A stretch of DNA of 64,000 nucleotides, from NCBI GenBank assembly GCA_038250905.1, contig JBBSBV010000011.1, positions 1 to 64,000 of the forward strand, read 5' to 3'. This stretch comes from JAENVU01 sp038250905 (GTDB lineage Bacteria; Actinomycetota; Acidimicrobiia; IMCC26256; JAENVU01). Each line of letters opens with the position of its first letter. The stretch's first letter is position 1. Both the position numbers and the translations under genes were made by a program. Below, piece by piece: positions 27,465 to 35,143 of the stretch. The notes beneath the pieces are model-generated. The model had not been told where the DNA came from, made no database searches, and saw nothing but the letters and a program-made list of their open reading frames with translations.

Positions 27465-28252
27465 CGAACGCAGCAGTCCAGAACGCCGGTCACGTCGTCA
27501 ACGGACTCGACGAATCGGACCAGGCGGTGCTTTGCGAACTTCTGAGCCCAGGGTGCATGTCCGAGCAAGGGCGCCCAGAGGAGCACTGGCTTGGCTTGTT
27601 CGAGGGTGAGCTCCGCTTCGATACGCGTGCCGCTTCGTTCGCTCAGCTCGATGAGCAGACTGGCTGCGCTTAGGCCCGCGATGACCGCGTTGCGGGCTGG
27701 AAAGGTGGTCTTGCTGGGCCCGTGACCCAGTGGGAACTGAGAGACGATCGCCCCCCGGTGAGCGATCAAGTTTCGTAGTTCGCGATTCTCGAATGGGTAA
27801 ACAAGATCCACCCCGGTACCGACGACGGCGATGGTGTGGCCGTGGGTTGATAGCGCGCCGCGGTGAGCGGCGGTATCGATTCCGCTCGCGAGTCCAGACA
27901 CAACGCTGTGCCCTCGTTCCGCAAGTGCGGCCGCGACTTCGTAGGCAGCTGCGCTGCCTTTGTCGCTAGGTGCTCGGCTACCAACGATCGCTATCGGAGT
28001 ACGCGACGTCTCAGTGAGATTTCCGATGACGTAGAGGTGCCTCGGCGGAAACTCAATCGAGCGAAGCCGGGTGGGGTAGTCGGCGTCTCCGACTGAGACA
28101 AGCCTGACGGTGTCTTGCCCGGCGATCGTGTTCGAGGCGTGGAGTGGCAGACCCGCAGCGGCCCACTCGTCGTTGGAGAGGGAAGCCTGTGCGACTGTCG
28201 CGGACAGCGTCTCAAGGCGTCGGGAGATTGCCGCGTCAGCCATGTGAACCAT
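27461..28252 (-). CDS. DprA/Smf-like SLOG-domain protein
   Basis: 263 aa (start 28252, or ATG 28243). The Rossmann-like DprA core is clear: VGSRAPSDKG (91-99), VVSGLASGIDTAAHRGAL (117-134), VVGTGVDLVYPFEN (143-156), FPARNAVIAGLSAASLLIE (184-202) and GTRIEAELTLEQAKPV. A short N-terminal region replaces the usual SAM domain, and the C-terminal winged helix of housekeeping DprA is absent. DprA normally loads RecA on ssDNA in transformation; this shortened form inside an operon with SIR2-SLOG and PRTase genes is more likely a conflict-system SLOG protein that binds nucleotides. It starts 23 bp after the upstream gene and is coupled to the PRTase. Confidence 0.85.
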   Translation of the reverse strand: MVHMADAAISRRLETLSATVAQASLSNDEWAAAGLPLHASNTIAGQDTVRLVSVGDADYPTRLRSIEFPPRHLYVIGNLTETSRTPIAIVGSRAPSDKGSAAAYEVAAALAERGHSVVSGLASGIDTAAHRGALSTHGHTIAVVGTGVDLVYPFENRELRNLIAHRGAIVSQFPLGHGPSKTTFPARNAVIAGLSAASLLIELSERSGTRIEAELTLEQAKPVLLWAPLLGHAPWAQKFAKHRLVRFVESVDDVTGVLDCCVR

Positions 28253-28275
28253 TGTAGGGACAGGGTGTGACAGCG

Positions 28276-29709
28276 TCAGCGTGCTTCGCCCGGTGGGAGA
28301 AAGAGCCCGACGCGGATGAGATCGACTGCGGCTCGCAGTGCGGTGTCAGGGTCATCGGATGCCAGATCGTAGAACTGCTGCTGGTTGATTGGCCGCTGGC
28401 CGACCTGGTGGCTGGCGAGGTCAGCGGACATGGTCTGCCAGATGCCGTGTGCAGCGCCGCGAGTGTGGCCGACAGGGACGACAGTCATGCCCATCTCCAA
28501 TGCACGCTTGGCCTCCGCCTCAGTACCGGGGCCACCACCGAGCACGACGACAGCGCGAACATGCTGGAATGCTGCGGTTCGAAGTATGTCGGGTTGCTCG
28601 CCAAAGAAGTGGATCTGTCCCTGGCGCAGGGACGGAGGCCCAACATTCTCGGCAGAGCGGCGTCGTAGGAGAATGAATCGACCTGGATCGTATTCTTCGA
28701 GTTCGGACAGAAACCGGTATCCGACCTTGGCCCCGATGTCCCCGGCCGCGACGATGGAGGGGATGCCTTCGAGAGCAAGGCGGCTTCCAAGACTCGCCGC
28801 GAATCGGTCGAGTTCTTCGCGACCGGCGGCGGTCGGGTAGGGATCGGTATCGGTCGAGTCGGCGTCGCCTGGTGCTCGGGCTGAGCCGGATACGAACAGG
28901 CCGGTTGGTCGAGTCCTCGCGACGAGTTTCTGCAGAAGCGTCGTGATGTCGACGTGCTCGGAGACTTCGATGAGTTCGATGCCCGCTTGACGTAGGTCGT
29001 CGGCTCGCAGATCGAACATGGCGTCGGCGGGGCTGGTCCGTTTCATGATTGCGTAGTGGGGCATGAGTTTGTCCGCGGTGACGAGACGAGCAATCTTGAA
29101 CACTGCTTCGAAGTTCGGGTCGGTCATGGAGAATCCGAGAAACAGGAAGCTCGAGGTCAGGAACTGCGCTTGCAGGAGTCGCCAGAGCCGCGGGTGGGTC
29201 TGGTCGTAGCGGTCGTAGTCGCGTTGACTCAGAACCAGCTGATCGCGTCCACCGACGGGTTGTGTTTCGCCGTGAGGAATGGAGCCGTGCATCTTGTTGA
29301 GACGTCGTCGGCGCTCGGCGCGATCGACGAGGTCTGCGTCGCGCTCGATGACCGTGAAGTCGCGGTCGGCTGTCTCGATGAGCGCGTCGAAATTCGTGGT
29401 CCAAGTGTCGCGGATTCCGAGTTGGGCGAGGAGAACGTGGTTCACGAGAGGCCTGGGGATGACGGCGCCGATGGTGGTCGCGAGGTGTTCGCTGAGACGT
29501 TCCCGGCCTCCCTCCTTGTTCTCGATGTACTGGGCTTGGAGGGGAAGGTCCAGCATCGCTGGTACCTCGAACTCAGCGGCAACCGGTGTGAGGAGCTCGC
29601 TCCAGGTCGGGTAGCCGGCGCCCGCAGATAGGCCGGCACCGACAAGCAGGCTGGCCTGGCCAGCTTCGATGGCGGCGCCGTAGTCCTCGACGAACGCCGC
29701 GTGTTCCAC
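28276..29709 (-). CDS. SIR2-SLOG protein, ThsA-like NADase candidate
   Basis: 477 aa, close to the length of known ThsA proteins. The N-terminal SIR2 domain (about 1-265) has the NAD-site GAGLSAGAGYP (25-34), TTNFD with the catalytic-type Asn106, and KMHGSI with His141. The C-terminal SLOG domain (about 268-477) shows LFVSGSARAPGD and VVVLGGGPGTEAEAKRALEMG (GGGPGT at 391-396). In Thoeris, ThsA hydrolyses NAD+ when its SLOG domain binds a cyclic ADP-ribose isomer made by the TIR protein ThsB. No TIR gene is visible in this window. First gene of a three-gene minus-strand operon with DprA-like and PRTase genes. Confidence 0.85.
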   Translation of the reverse strand: MEHAAFVEDYGAAIEAGQASLLVGAGLSAGAGYPTWSELLTPVAAEFEVPAMLDLPLQAQYIENKEGGRERLSEHLATTIGAVIPRPLVNHVLLAQLGIRDTWTTNFDALIETADRDFTVIERDADLVDRAERRRRLNKMHGSIPHGETQPVGGRDQLVLSQRDYDRYDQTHPRLWRLLQAQFLTSSFLFLGFSMTDPNFEAVFKIARLVTADKLMPHYAIMKRTSPADAMFDLRADDLRQAGIELIEVSEHVDITTLLQKLVARTRPTGLFVSGSARAPGDADSTDTDPYPTAAGREELDRFAASLGSRLALEGIPSIVAAGDIGAKVGYRFLSELEEYDPGRFILLRRRSAENVGPPSLRQGQIHFFGEQPDILRTAAFQHVRAVVVLGGGPGTEAEAKRALEMGMTVVPVGHTRGAAHGIWQTMSADLASHQVGQRPINQQQFYDLASDDPDTALRAAVDLIRVGLFLPPGEAR

Positions 29710-29788
29710 ACCGCAACGCTACTTTCGACCCGGTTGCCGAGCGGTCCCTGTCAACGGTCTGAGCTCCCCCGGGTCCGACGGACGGCTT

Positions 29789-30017
29789 GATCTTCCCCTG
29801 GTTTGGTGGAGTCGGTTGGTGGGAATCGAGCTTGAGGCGGCGGATGTGGTCACGCGCCGAACCGTGAGGTCCCCGTTCCCGTGGGCAGACACGGACCGCG
29901 TCGCCTGGTCATTGACCGGCCCGAACTTCGGTGAAAAACGACGGACAATCAATCCTGCCCTTTTGGGCCGAACGTTGTTCGCGTAACCGTCTGGTGTCCA
30001 CGAAAGCGGGTCAACTC
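29789..30017. repeat. Boundary repeat R2 (right side of SIR2 operon)
   Basis: A block of about 230 bp upstream of the SIR2-SLOG gene. Shared pieces with R3 (33171-33355) include GATC(T/C)TCCCC, a TCGAGC(T/C)TGAGG stretch, CCGAACTTCGGTGAA (a short hairpin CCGAA-C-TTCGG), CGACGGAC and ATCCTGCCCTTTT. Shared pieces with R1 are GTCTGGTGTC(C/T)ACGAA and GTCAACTCCA. The rest of 29710-30256 contains no supported gene; the operon promoter should lie here. Confidence 0.65.
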
Positions 30018-30256
30018 CAGACCGGGGAAGCTCACAATCTGTCGATGCCGATCGAGAGAGCGTGCGCTTGCTCGAACTTCGCGGCGGCGCTGAGACGCTC
30101 CCATGTTCAGATTCCATGCCGCACCAACCTGCTCAAGAACGGATACTCGCGTTCTTGGAACTGTAAATAGGCGGGGGCCTCGGGTGCCGGCTCCTGAGCC
30201 CGTACCGACCGGGATGGGCGCTCGGTAGCGCCGTACCGCCCACAGCGGATGCAAGA

Positions 30257-30727
30257 GTGGTCGCACTCATGGACCTCGAACTATCGACGCGAGAGCTACT
30301 TGCGGAATACGAGCGCATCCTTGCTGAGCTGCGGCGCCGCGAGATCATCCGCACGAACGACGCGCCTGCTGGTCAATACGCGGAGTGGCTCGCCCGCGAA
30401 GTACTCGGCGGTGAGCTCGCTCCGAACAGCACGAAGTCGTACGACCTGACCACCCCGGACGGCCAGCGCCTTCAAGTGAAGGCACGCGTCCTGCGCAATG
30501 ACGTCGCCGGTGAGCGGCTCTTGTCACCGTTCCGTTCGTTCGACTTCGACCAGGCATTGGTGCTCCTGTTCGACGTCGCATACCGCGTGAAGCGCGCCAC
30601 GTTGCTGCCGGCGGACCTGATCCGCGACAACTCGGCCGAGGACTTGCACTCAAACGCCCGACGGTTCGTTGCCCGTGACGCTGTGCTCGCCCTCGGCGTG
30701 GACGTCACGCACCTGTTCAACGACTGA
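30257..30727 (+). CDS. Hypothetical protein, possible restriction-endonuclease-like fold (DUF6998-like)
   Basis: About 156 aa from GTG 30257, or 152 aa from ATG 30269. The N-terminal helix ELSTRELLAEYERILAELRRR is followed by QYAEWLAREVLGGEL, and then SYDLTTPDGQRLQVKARVL, which has the D...(Q)xK arrangement of PD-(D/E)xK nuclease folds. FDFDQALVLLFDVAYRVKRATLLP fits the strand after the active site. This pattern is seen in small stand-alone nuclease-fold proteins near restriction or defence loci. The nuclease call is an inference from one motif. Confidence 0.6.
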   Translation: MVALMDLELSTRELLAEYERILAELRRREIIRTNDAPAGQYAEWLAREVLGGELAPNSTKSYDLTTPDGQRLQVKARVLRNDVAGERLLSPFRSFDFDQALVLLFDVAYRVKRATLLPADLIRDNSAEDLHSNARRFVARDAVLALGVDVTHLFND

Positions 30728-30762
30728 CTGCGACGATCTGGGTCAGTCGGGGCGGTGCTGGG

Positions 30763-31410
30763 TCACTGTCGTGTGGTGCGGTATCTGCTCGCGAATTCCT
30801 GAGCGAGCGCGGGTCCCTCAACATCGATGAATGCGCGCATGCGAGCGAACAGCTGTTTACGACTCGGGCGTTGGTAGTCGCCCGACTCCCTGAACAGTGC
30901 CCGGTGTGGATTGCCGGCTGCAACGAGCGCGTCGATCCGAGCATCTCCAAACTTCCGTCGCGCGAAACACGATGCCGCCGCGTCGGCGTCGAGCTCCATC
31001 GGGATCTTGTTGTACAGCTCGTTGCTCCCCGGAAGGTCGTGTGCGGGGGCGAGCGACTCCTGGGCGGCGAAGTGCAGGTTGAGAAGGCCGGTGCCCGGAT
31101 CTGCTATCGCATACTGGCGGCAGTGCTCGAGCTCGTGCCGGATCAGGCCGGCAACCGCCTCCGGTCCTTGGTCAATTCGCACACCAGCGCGCCACTTGAT
31201 CTGAGCGTCGGGGACATTGGCGGCCGCAAGCTGCGTCCCAAGGGTGATTCGGTCGGCCGGCTCGCTGATCTCTACGTTGCGCAGCCAGCATTTGCCCAGG
31301 TCGGCATTGTCCGACGTGTCAACGATGCGAAACAGCAAGGCGTCGGCACGGTCGATCTCTGCATCCATGAGAGCTGCCTGCCATAGCTCCTCGACGTCGC
31401 GATCCGACAT
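30763..31410 (-). CDS. Zincin-like putative metallopeptidase (HELEH)
   Basis: About 215 aa from ATG 31410 (GTG 31422 is also possible). IRHELEHCRQYA is an HExxH zinc site, and PMELDADAAASCFARR downstream offers the third ligand (Glu) as in gluzincin-like DUF families. A region before it (RITLGTQLAAANVPDAQIKW) is unassigned. No signal peptide or TM, so it should act in the cytoplasm, perhaps on a neighbour's product. Family not recognised. It converges on the nuclease-like gene. Confidence 0.6.
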   Translation of the reverse strand: MSDRDVEELWQAALMDAEIDRADALLFRIVDTSDNADLGKCWLRNVEISEPADRITLGTQLAAANVPDAQIKWRAGVRIDQGPEAVAGLIRHELEHCRQYAIADPGTGLLNLHFAAQESLAPAHDLPGSNELYNKIPMELDADAAASCFARRKFGDARIDALVAAGNPHRALFRESGDYQRPSRKQLFARMRAFIDVEGPALAQEFASRYRTTRQ

Positions 31411-31559
31411 GGCGCTGTACACGCACCCACTTTGCCCTTGGAACCTCGCCGGCCGGGGGATCCGAACGCGACGACGGTCCGTCGAGGCTTCGCGGGTCGA
31501 TTGACTTGACGCGCGATCATTGTGTAGTGGACGACAGGAATCACACCTCGCGACAGAAT

Positions 31560-31787
31560 ATGACGAAGGCTCTCGGGCTCGTCACCGCGTGGAACGCAGG
31601 CGGCGACGACACGGAGCTTGCCGGTGACGTGCTGCTCTCATACATAGCGGAGGACGAAGAGCCGCAGCTCGTGTTCGGACTGACCAACCTCGCCGGAGTT
31701 CTCTTAATCCGACTATCGAAGGCCACCGGGAAGCCGACGGACGAGATCCTCCGGGAAATCGCACTGAAGTATTCGCCGGACCGTTGA
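31560..31787 (+). CDS. Small hypothetical protein
   Basis: 75 aa from ATG 31560 (MTKALGLVTAWNAG); an in-frame upstream ATG at 31506 gives 93 aa. The acidic middle (DVLLSYIAEDEEPQLVFGL) and helical C-terminus (SKATGKPTDEILREIALKYS) look protein-like, and codon use fits. It is divergent from the zincin gene. No known family; it could be a small regulator or antitoxin-sized partner. Confidence 0.5.
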   Translation: MTKALGLVTAWNAGGDDTELAGDVLLSYIAEDEEPQLVFGLTNLAGVLLIRLSKATGKPTDEILREIALKYSPDR

Positions 31788-31842
31788 CGCAAGAGAGTGG
31801 ACTGCGGCAATGCGCGACTAGTTGTACTCGGTCAGCGGTCTT

Positions 31843-31880
31843 TGGAGTTGACCCGCTCACTTGGACACCCGTTCGTATGC
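31843..31880. repeat. Boundary repeat R4 (partial, inverted)
   Basis: Reads GGAGTTGACCCGCT then TGGACACCCGTTCG. Its complement matches the R2 end GTGTCCACGAAAGCGGGTC and GTCAACTCCA with few changes, so it is an inverted partial copy. It lies in the gap before the DUF5677-like gene. Confidence 0.5.
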
Positions 31881-32058
31881 GTCAGGCGGCGAGATCCGTC
31901 CCGTCGCGGCGAGCGAACGCGGCGACCCGCTCGTCATGGGCAAGCCGGATCGAGGTCCGCTTCGTCGACCAGGCGTACGAGGCGGTTCCGAACGCGACCC
32001 CTCCCACGCTGCATTGTGGACAAGGACTTCATACTCAGCGAGATTGGACGCGCGGCGA

Positions 32059-33129
32059 ATGACACCTCCACCGCCACTTGGCGACGGCAGCATCTTCTTT
32101 CTTGGACCCGCAGGATTTGCGACCGACGCGGATCTGCCCGCAACTCGCGAAGAGATGCTCCGGGCAGCGGTCGAGATCTGCGTCGACAAACGCCACGAGG
32201 ACATCCCGGAGCTCATCGAGGCCGACCGCTTGAGATGTCGCGAAGTGGAAGCGGCCATCAGAGCCAAATGGGGTGAAGCGCTGTGGACGCTCGAAGCCCT
32301 GATCGTGGAGGCGGAGCGCGCGCTCAGACTGGACTGGACGATCCTGCGTGAGCACTCGGAGGCGTGGACGCCCAAGTCCCAGGTGCTCACCGCGCTCATT
32401 CGAAGGTGCTGCGAGACCTCGCGCGAGATCCTCGCCTTGATCCATGCCGGACTCTCGCTCGGAGCACATGCCCGGTGGCGGACGCTGCACGAACTGGCGA
32501 CGACAGCTCACTTCATCGCGCTCAACAATGAGGAGCTCGCGGAACGGTTTCTCGCGCACCGAATCGTCGAGGAGACCAAAGATGAAAGAGAGATGTCGAA
32601 GATCAGAAAGTCCAGAGCGACCATCGAAGACACTCCACCCGATCCCGAACGATTGAAGTCGTTGGAGGTTCAGTGTCAAGCGGTGATCAACAAGTACGGA
32701 AAGGACATCAAGGAGAACTGGGGCTGGACGGCGAGCGTACTACCGAAGGGCCAGCGGCACTTCGGTGGTATTCGCCAGGCCGTCCTTGCCGATGCCGCAC
32801 TGAAGGGAGCACACGCAGCCGTGCACGCGAGCGCAGGCGCTCCATTCTGGTCAGAGAATCCAAACGACGCGCGCTGGCCTCCGAACGATTACGGACACCT
32901 GGCCCCGGCCGCGAACGTGACACGAGAACTGAAGACCGCATTCATGTCATACGGCTTGCACTTGTATTCAGTCGCTGGCATTCAGGACATGATCCTCGTG
33001 GGCATAGGCGGGTTCGTTCGGCTGTGTGACGAAGTGCTGGAGTGCTTGCTCAACGTCGAAGGCATTTCGCTCTCCGATCTCGAAACCGAAGAAACAAGCG
33101 GCGACGAACACTTGGCCCACCTGGCCTAG
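32059..33129 (+). CDS. DUF5677-like protein
   Basis: 356 aa from ATG 32059. The central part (LIRRCCETSREILALIHAGLSLGAHARWRTLHELATTAHFIA, followed by AERFLAHRIVEETKDE) has the helical repeat and R..HELA signature of DUF5677, a family of unknown function often found as orphan genes in accessory islands. The first 60 residues are acidic and unassigned. It sits between repeats R4 and R3. No catalytic motif is evident. Confidence 0.7.
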   Translation: MTPPPPLGDGSIFFLGPAGFATDADLPATREEMLRAAVEICVDKRHEDIPELIEADRLRCREVEAAIRAKWGEALWTLEALIVEAERALRLDWTILREHSEAWTPKSQVLTALIRRCCETSREILALIHAGLSLGAHARWRTLHELATTAHFIALNNEELAERFLAHRIVEETKDEREMSKIRKSRATIEDTPPDPERLKSLEVQCQAVINKYGKDIKENWGWTASVLPKGQRHFGGIRQAVLADAALKGAHAAVHASAGAPFWSENPNDARWPPNDYGHLAPAANVTRELKTAFMSYGLHLYSVAGIQDMILVGIGGFVRLCDEVLECLLNVEGISLSDLETEETSGDEHLAHLA

Positions 33130-33170
33130 ACGAGTTCGCTCACTTGGTTGGAGCGTCCGGGAGGCAGGGT

Positions 33171-33355
33171 GATCCTCCCCCGGTAGGGCTGGCATCGAGC
33201 CTGAGGTGGCCGGGGCGCCTCGTGCCGAGCCACGAGGTCCGCCTCCCCCGGGCAAACACGCAGCGCGTCGTCTGTCGTTGACCGTCCGAACTTCGGTGAA
33301 CGACGACGGACGCCCGATCCTGCCCTTTTTGGCGAAACGTGTTTGCGTTCTACCC
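33171..33355. repeat. Boundary repeat R3 (right edge of island)
   Basis: Collinear with R2 over about 185 bp: GATCCTCCCC, TCGAGCCTGAGGTGGC, CCGAACTTCGGTGAACGACG, GATCCTGCCCTTTTT and a final GTGTTTGCG. Directly repeated with respect to R1 and R2. It marks the change from accessory genes to the TadE cluster. Confidence 0.65.
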
Positions 33356-33403
33356 CGGAGTTGTGGCCATCAGGACGTTGGCCCGATGAACCAAGGAGCA
33401 CGG

Positions 33404-33553
33404 ATGCAGGTAGTGAGAGATGAACGAGGTTCGATCCCGGAGTGGGTCATGTTGCTGGTGATGGGGATCGGGATCGTGATGGCGCTCTGGGCGATCGTGC
33501 AGCCGGATCTCACGTCGATCGTGAGTGACGCGTTGAACCAACTCCGCGGGTGA
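33404..33553 (+). CDS. Small Flp/pilin-like single-helix protein
   Basis: 49 aa; AAGGAG sits six bases before ATG 33404. A short basic N-terminus with ERGSIPEW is followed by one hydrophobic helix (VMLLVMGIGIVMALWAIV) and a short polar tail. Size and layout resemble Flp-type prepilins or small Tad-cluster membrane proteins. Its TGA overlaps the next gene's GTG. Probably the first gene of a four-gene Tad-like cluster. Confidence 0.65.
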   Translation: MQVVRDERGSIPEWVMLLVMGIGIVMALWAIVQPDLTSIVSDALNQLRG

Positions 33554-33936
33554 ACGCGCGCTCGGCGGAGGAGCGCGGTGCCACGGTGGTGGAGACCCTC
33601 GCGGTGATGCTGCTCAGCATCGCCGCGCTCATGGTGTTGATCCAGATGTCGCTGTGGCTGTGGGCGCGGAATGTCACCGTCAATGCGGCCGACGAAGGAG
33701 CACGCGCGGCTGCCGAGGTGGGCCGCTCGCTTGTCACCGGTGAGGCGCGGACCCTGGCGGTGCTCCACGACGGGCTCGGGAACGCGGCGCACGGCTTCGA
33801 AGTTGTCGCGACGCAGGACGGTGACACCGTGACGGTGCACGCCCGCGGGGTCGCACCGCGGATTGTTCCCTTCCTTCCCTCGTTCACGGTCTCGGCCGAC
33901 GCGCAGGCGTTCGACGAGGACCAGGTGTTGCCGTGA
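33550..33936 (+). CDS. TadE-like pseudopilin
   Basis: 128 aa, GTG start (GTGA overlap). N-terminal RGATVVETLAVMLLSIAAL is the TadE-type prepilin motif with Glu at position 5 of the hydrophobic helix, and a long helix through VNAADEGARAAAEVGRS follows. The rest (about 65-128) is beta-rich and presumably outside the cell. TadE minor pseudopilins assemble with Flp pili. No TadA/B/C or peptidase gene lies within the window. Confidence 0.8.
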   Translation: MNARSAEERGATVVETLAVMLLSIAALMVLIQMSLWLWARNVTVNAADEGARAAAEVGRSLVTGEARTLAVLHDGLGNAAHGFEVVATQDGDTVTVHARGVAPRIVPFLPSFTVSADAQAFDEDQVLP

Positions 33937-34355
33937 AACCCCACGGCGAGCGTGGGACCGCCGTGGTCGAGATCGCAATCCTCGGGAGCCTCATCTTCGG
34001 CGTGTTGATCCACGTGCTCGTCGTTTTCGGAGCCCTGCACCGCGCCACCCTCGCGACGAGCGCCGCGGCTCGCGAATGCGGGAGGGCGATCGTGATGGCG
34101 GATTCCGAGGCGGAGGCGGCCCGGCGGGGCGCGGCCGTCGTGGAGCAGACCGGACACAACCATGGCCTTGCCCCGGGCCTCCTGCACCCGTCCGTCTCGG
34201 GGTTGAGGCAGCGCGGTGAGGTCCTCGTGGTGAGGGTCCGTACCGACGTGCCCGTCGCGGCCATCCCGTTCCTCGGATCGGTGCTGCCGGGACTTTCCGT
34301 CCCGGTCGAGGCCACCCACGCGGTCCGGATCGATCGGTACCGGAGCGGCGGATGA
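33933..34355 (+). CDS. TadE-like protein (second)
   Basis: 140 aa, GTG start overlapping the previous stop. The N-terminus GERGTAVVEIAILGSLIFGVLIHVLVVFG contains the same VVE prepilin-like signature, then the helix TLATSAAARECGRAIVMADSEAEA. The C-terminal region has two proline-rich strands. Another minor pseudopilin or envelope protein of the Tad-like cluster. Coupled to the next gene. Confidence 0.75.
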   Translation: MKPHGERGTAVVEIAILGSLIFGVLIHVLVVFGALHRATLATSAAARECGRAIVMADSEAEAARRGAAVVEQTGHNHGLAPGLLHPSVSGLRQRGEVLVVRVRTDVPVAAIPFLGSVLPGLSVPVEATHAVRIDRYRSGG

Positions 34356-34765
34356 GACCCGACCAGCGGGGCCAGGCCTCTGTACTCCTCGTCGGCGTGT
34401 TGCTGATCGGATTGATGTTCGCGGGTCTCGCGATCGACGGCGCCCGCATGTTCACCGCGCGGCGCGACCTCCAGAACGTGGCCGACAGCGCGGCGCTCGC
34501 GGGGGCGTCCGCATTGGACGAGGGCGCGTACCGCGACAGTGGCGGAGTCTCGGTGCGGCTCGACGCGGCGTCGGCGCGTCACGCCGTCGACGACGTGCTG
34601 CGGCAGTCGTCGCTCCCGGCCACCGCGCGGGTCGACGTCGCGGTCGTGGCCGATCGGGTGTCGGTCCGGATCGTGCGTCCGGTGCGACCACTGTTCCTCG
34701 GGCTCATCGGCCTCGGTCCGCAGCAGATCGGCGCGCACGCAGCTGCATCACCCCAGACCGGGTGA
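34352..34765 (+). CDS. TadG-like membrane protein (Flp pilus assembly N-terminal domain)
   Basis: 137 aa, ATG overlap with the previous gene. RGQASVLLVGVLLIGLMFAGLAIDGARMFTARRDLQNVADSAALAGASAL is the TadG-type N-terminal signature (one TM followed by an Ala-rich helix with ADSAALAGA). It is shorter than full TadG, which carries a von Willebrand domain, so it is a short TadG-like protein. Its 3' end overlaps the converging gene by 18 bp. Confidence 0.8.
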   Translation: MRPDQRGQASVLLVGVLLIGLMFAGLAIDGARMFTARRDLQNVADSAALAGASALDEGAYRDSGGVSVRLDAASARHAVDDVLRQSSLPATARVDVAVVADRVSVRIVRPVRPLFLGLIGLGPQQIGAHAAASPQTG

Positions 34766-35134
34766 CCCGCCGCGTGCGTGGTTCGTGATCTCCTTGGCCA
34801 GCGTGGCGCATTCGGGGTGTTGCACCACGATGCGGTGCGGGCGCTGACGGGTGGTGGTGATCTCGAGGAACGTGGGATCGCGGTAGGTGGACCACAACTC
34901 CTGCGCGCCGGGTTCGTCGGCCACGGTGAACCGTCCGGCCTTCACCACGCCGCTGAGCCCGGTGCCGCCCACCTTCCACCGCAGCCGGGCACGGGCGGTC
35001 GCGGCGTCCACGACGGTTGCCCCGACCACCTCGGTGAAGGGAACGGTGATGCCACCGCTCACCGCCCACAGCGCATCGAGGGCCGTGAACTTCACGACGA
35101 GCGAGTCGTCGGCGAACGAGATCTCCACTCCCAC
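34748..35134 (-). CDS. Hypothetical protein, PH-like fold suspected
   Basis: 128 aa. The strand-rich pattern EISFADDSLVVKFTALDALWAVSGGITVPFTEV and the C-terminal helix HPECATLAKEITNHAR resemble the bacterial PH-like domain family seen in actinobacteria, but no diagnostic motif is certain. Cytoplasmic, no signal. It converges on the TadG-like gene with a short overlap. Confidence 0.6.
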   Translation of the reverse strand: MGVEISFADDSLVVKFTALDALWAVSGGITVPFTEVVGATVVDAATARARLRWKVGGTGLSGVVKAGRFTVADEPGAQELWSTYRDPTFLEITTTRQRPHRIVVQHPECATLAKEITNHARGGSPGLG

Positions 35135-35143
35135 GGTCGGAGG

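Noticed and set aside
28276..29709. Calling the SIR2-SLOG gene a complete Thoeris system
   Set aside because: Thoeris needs a TIR protein (ThsB) and none is present in the window, so only ThsA-like is stated.
29719..30117. Minus-strand ORF upstream of the SIR2-SLOG gene
   Set aside because: Covers repeat R2; similar peptides arise from R3 because of the DNA repeat, not from protein selection.
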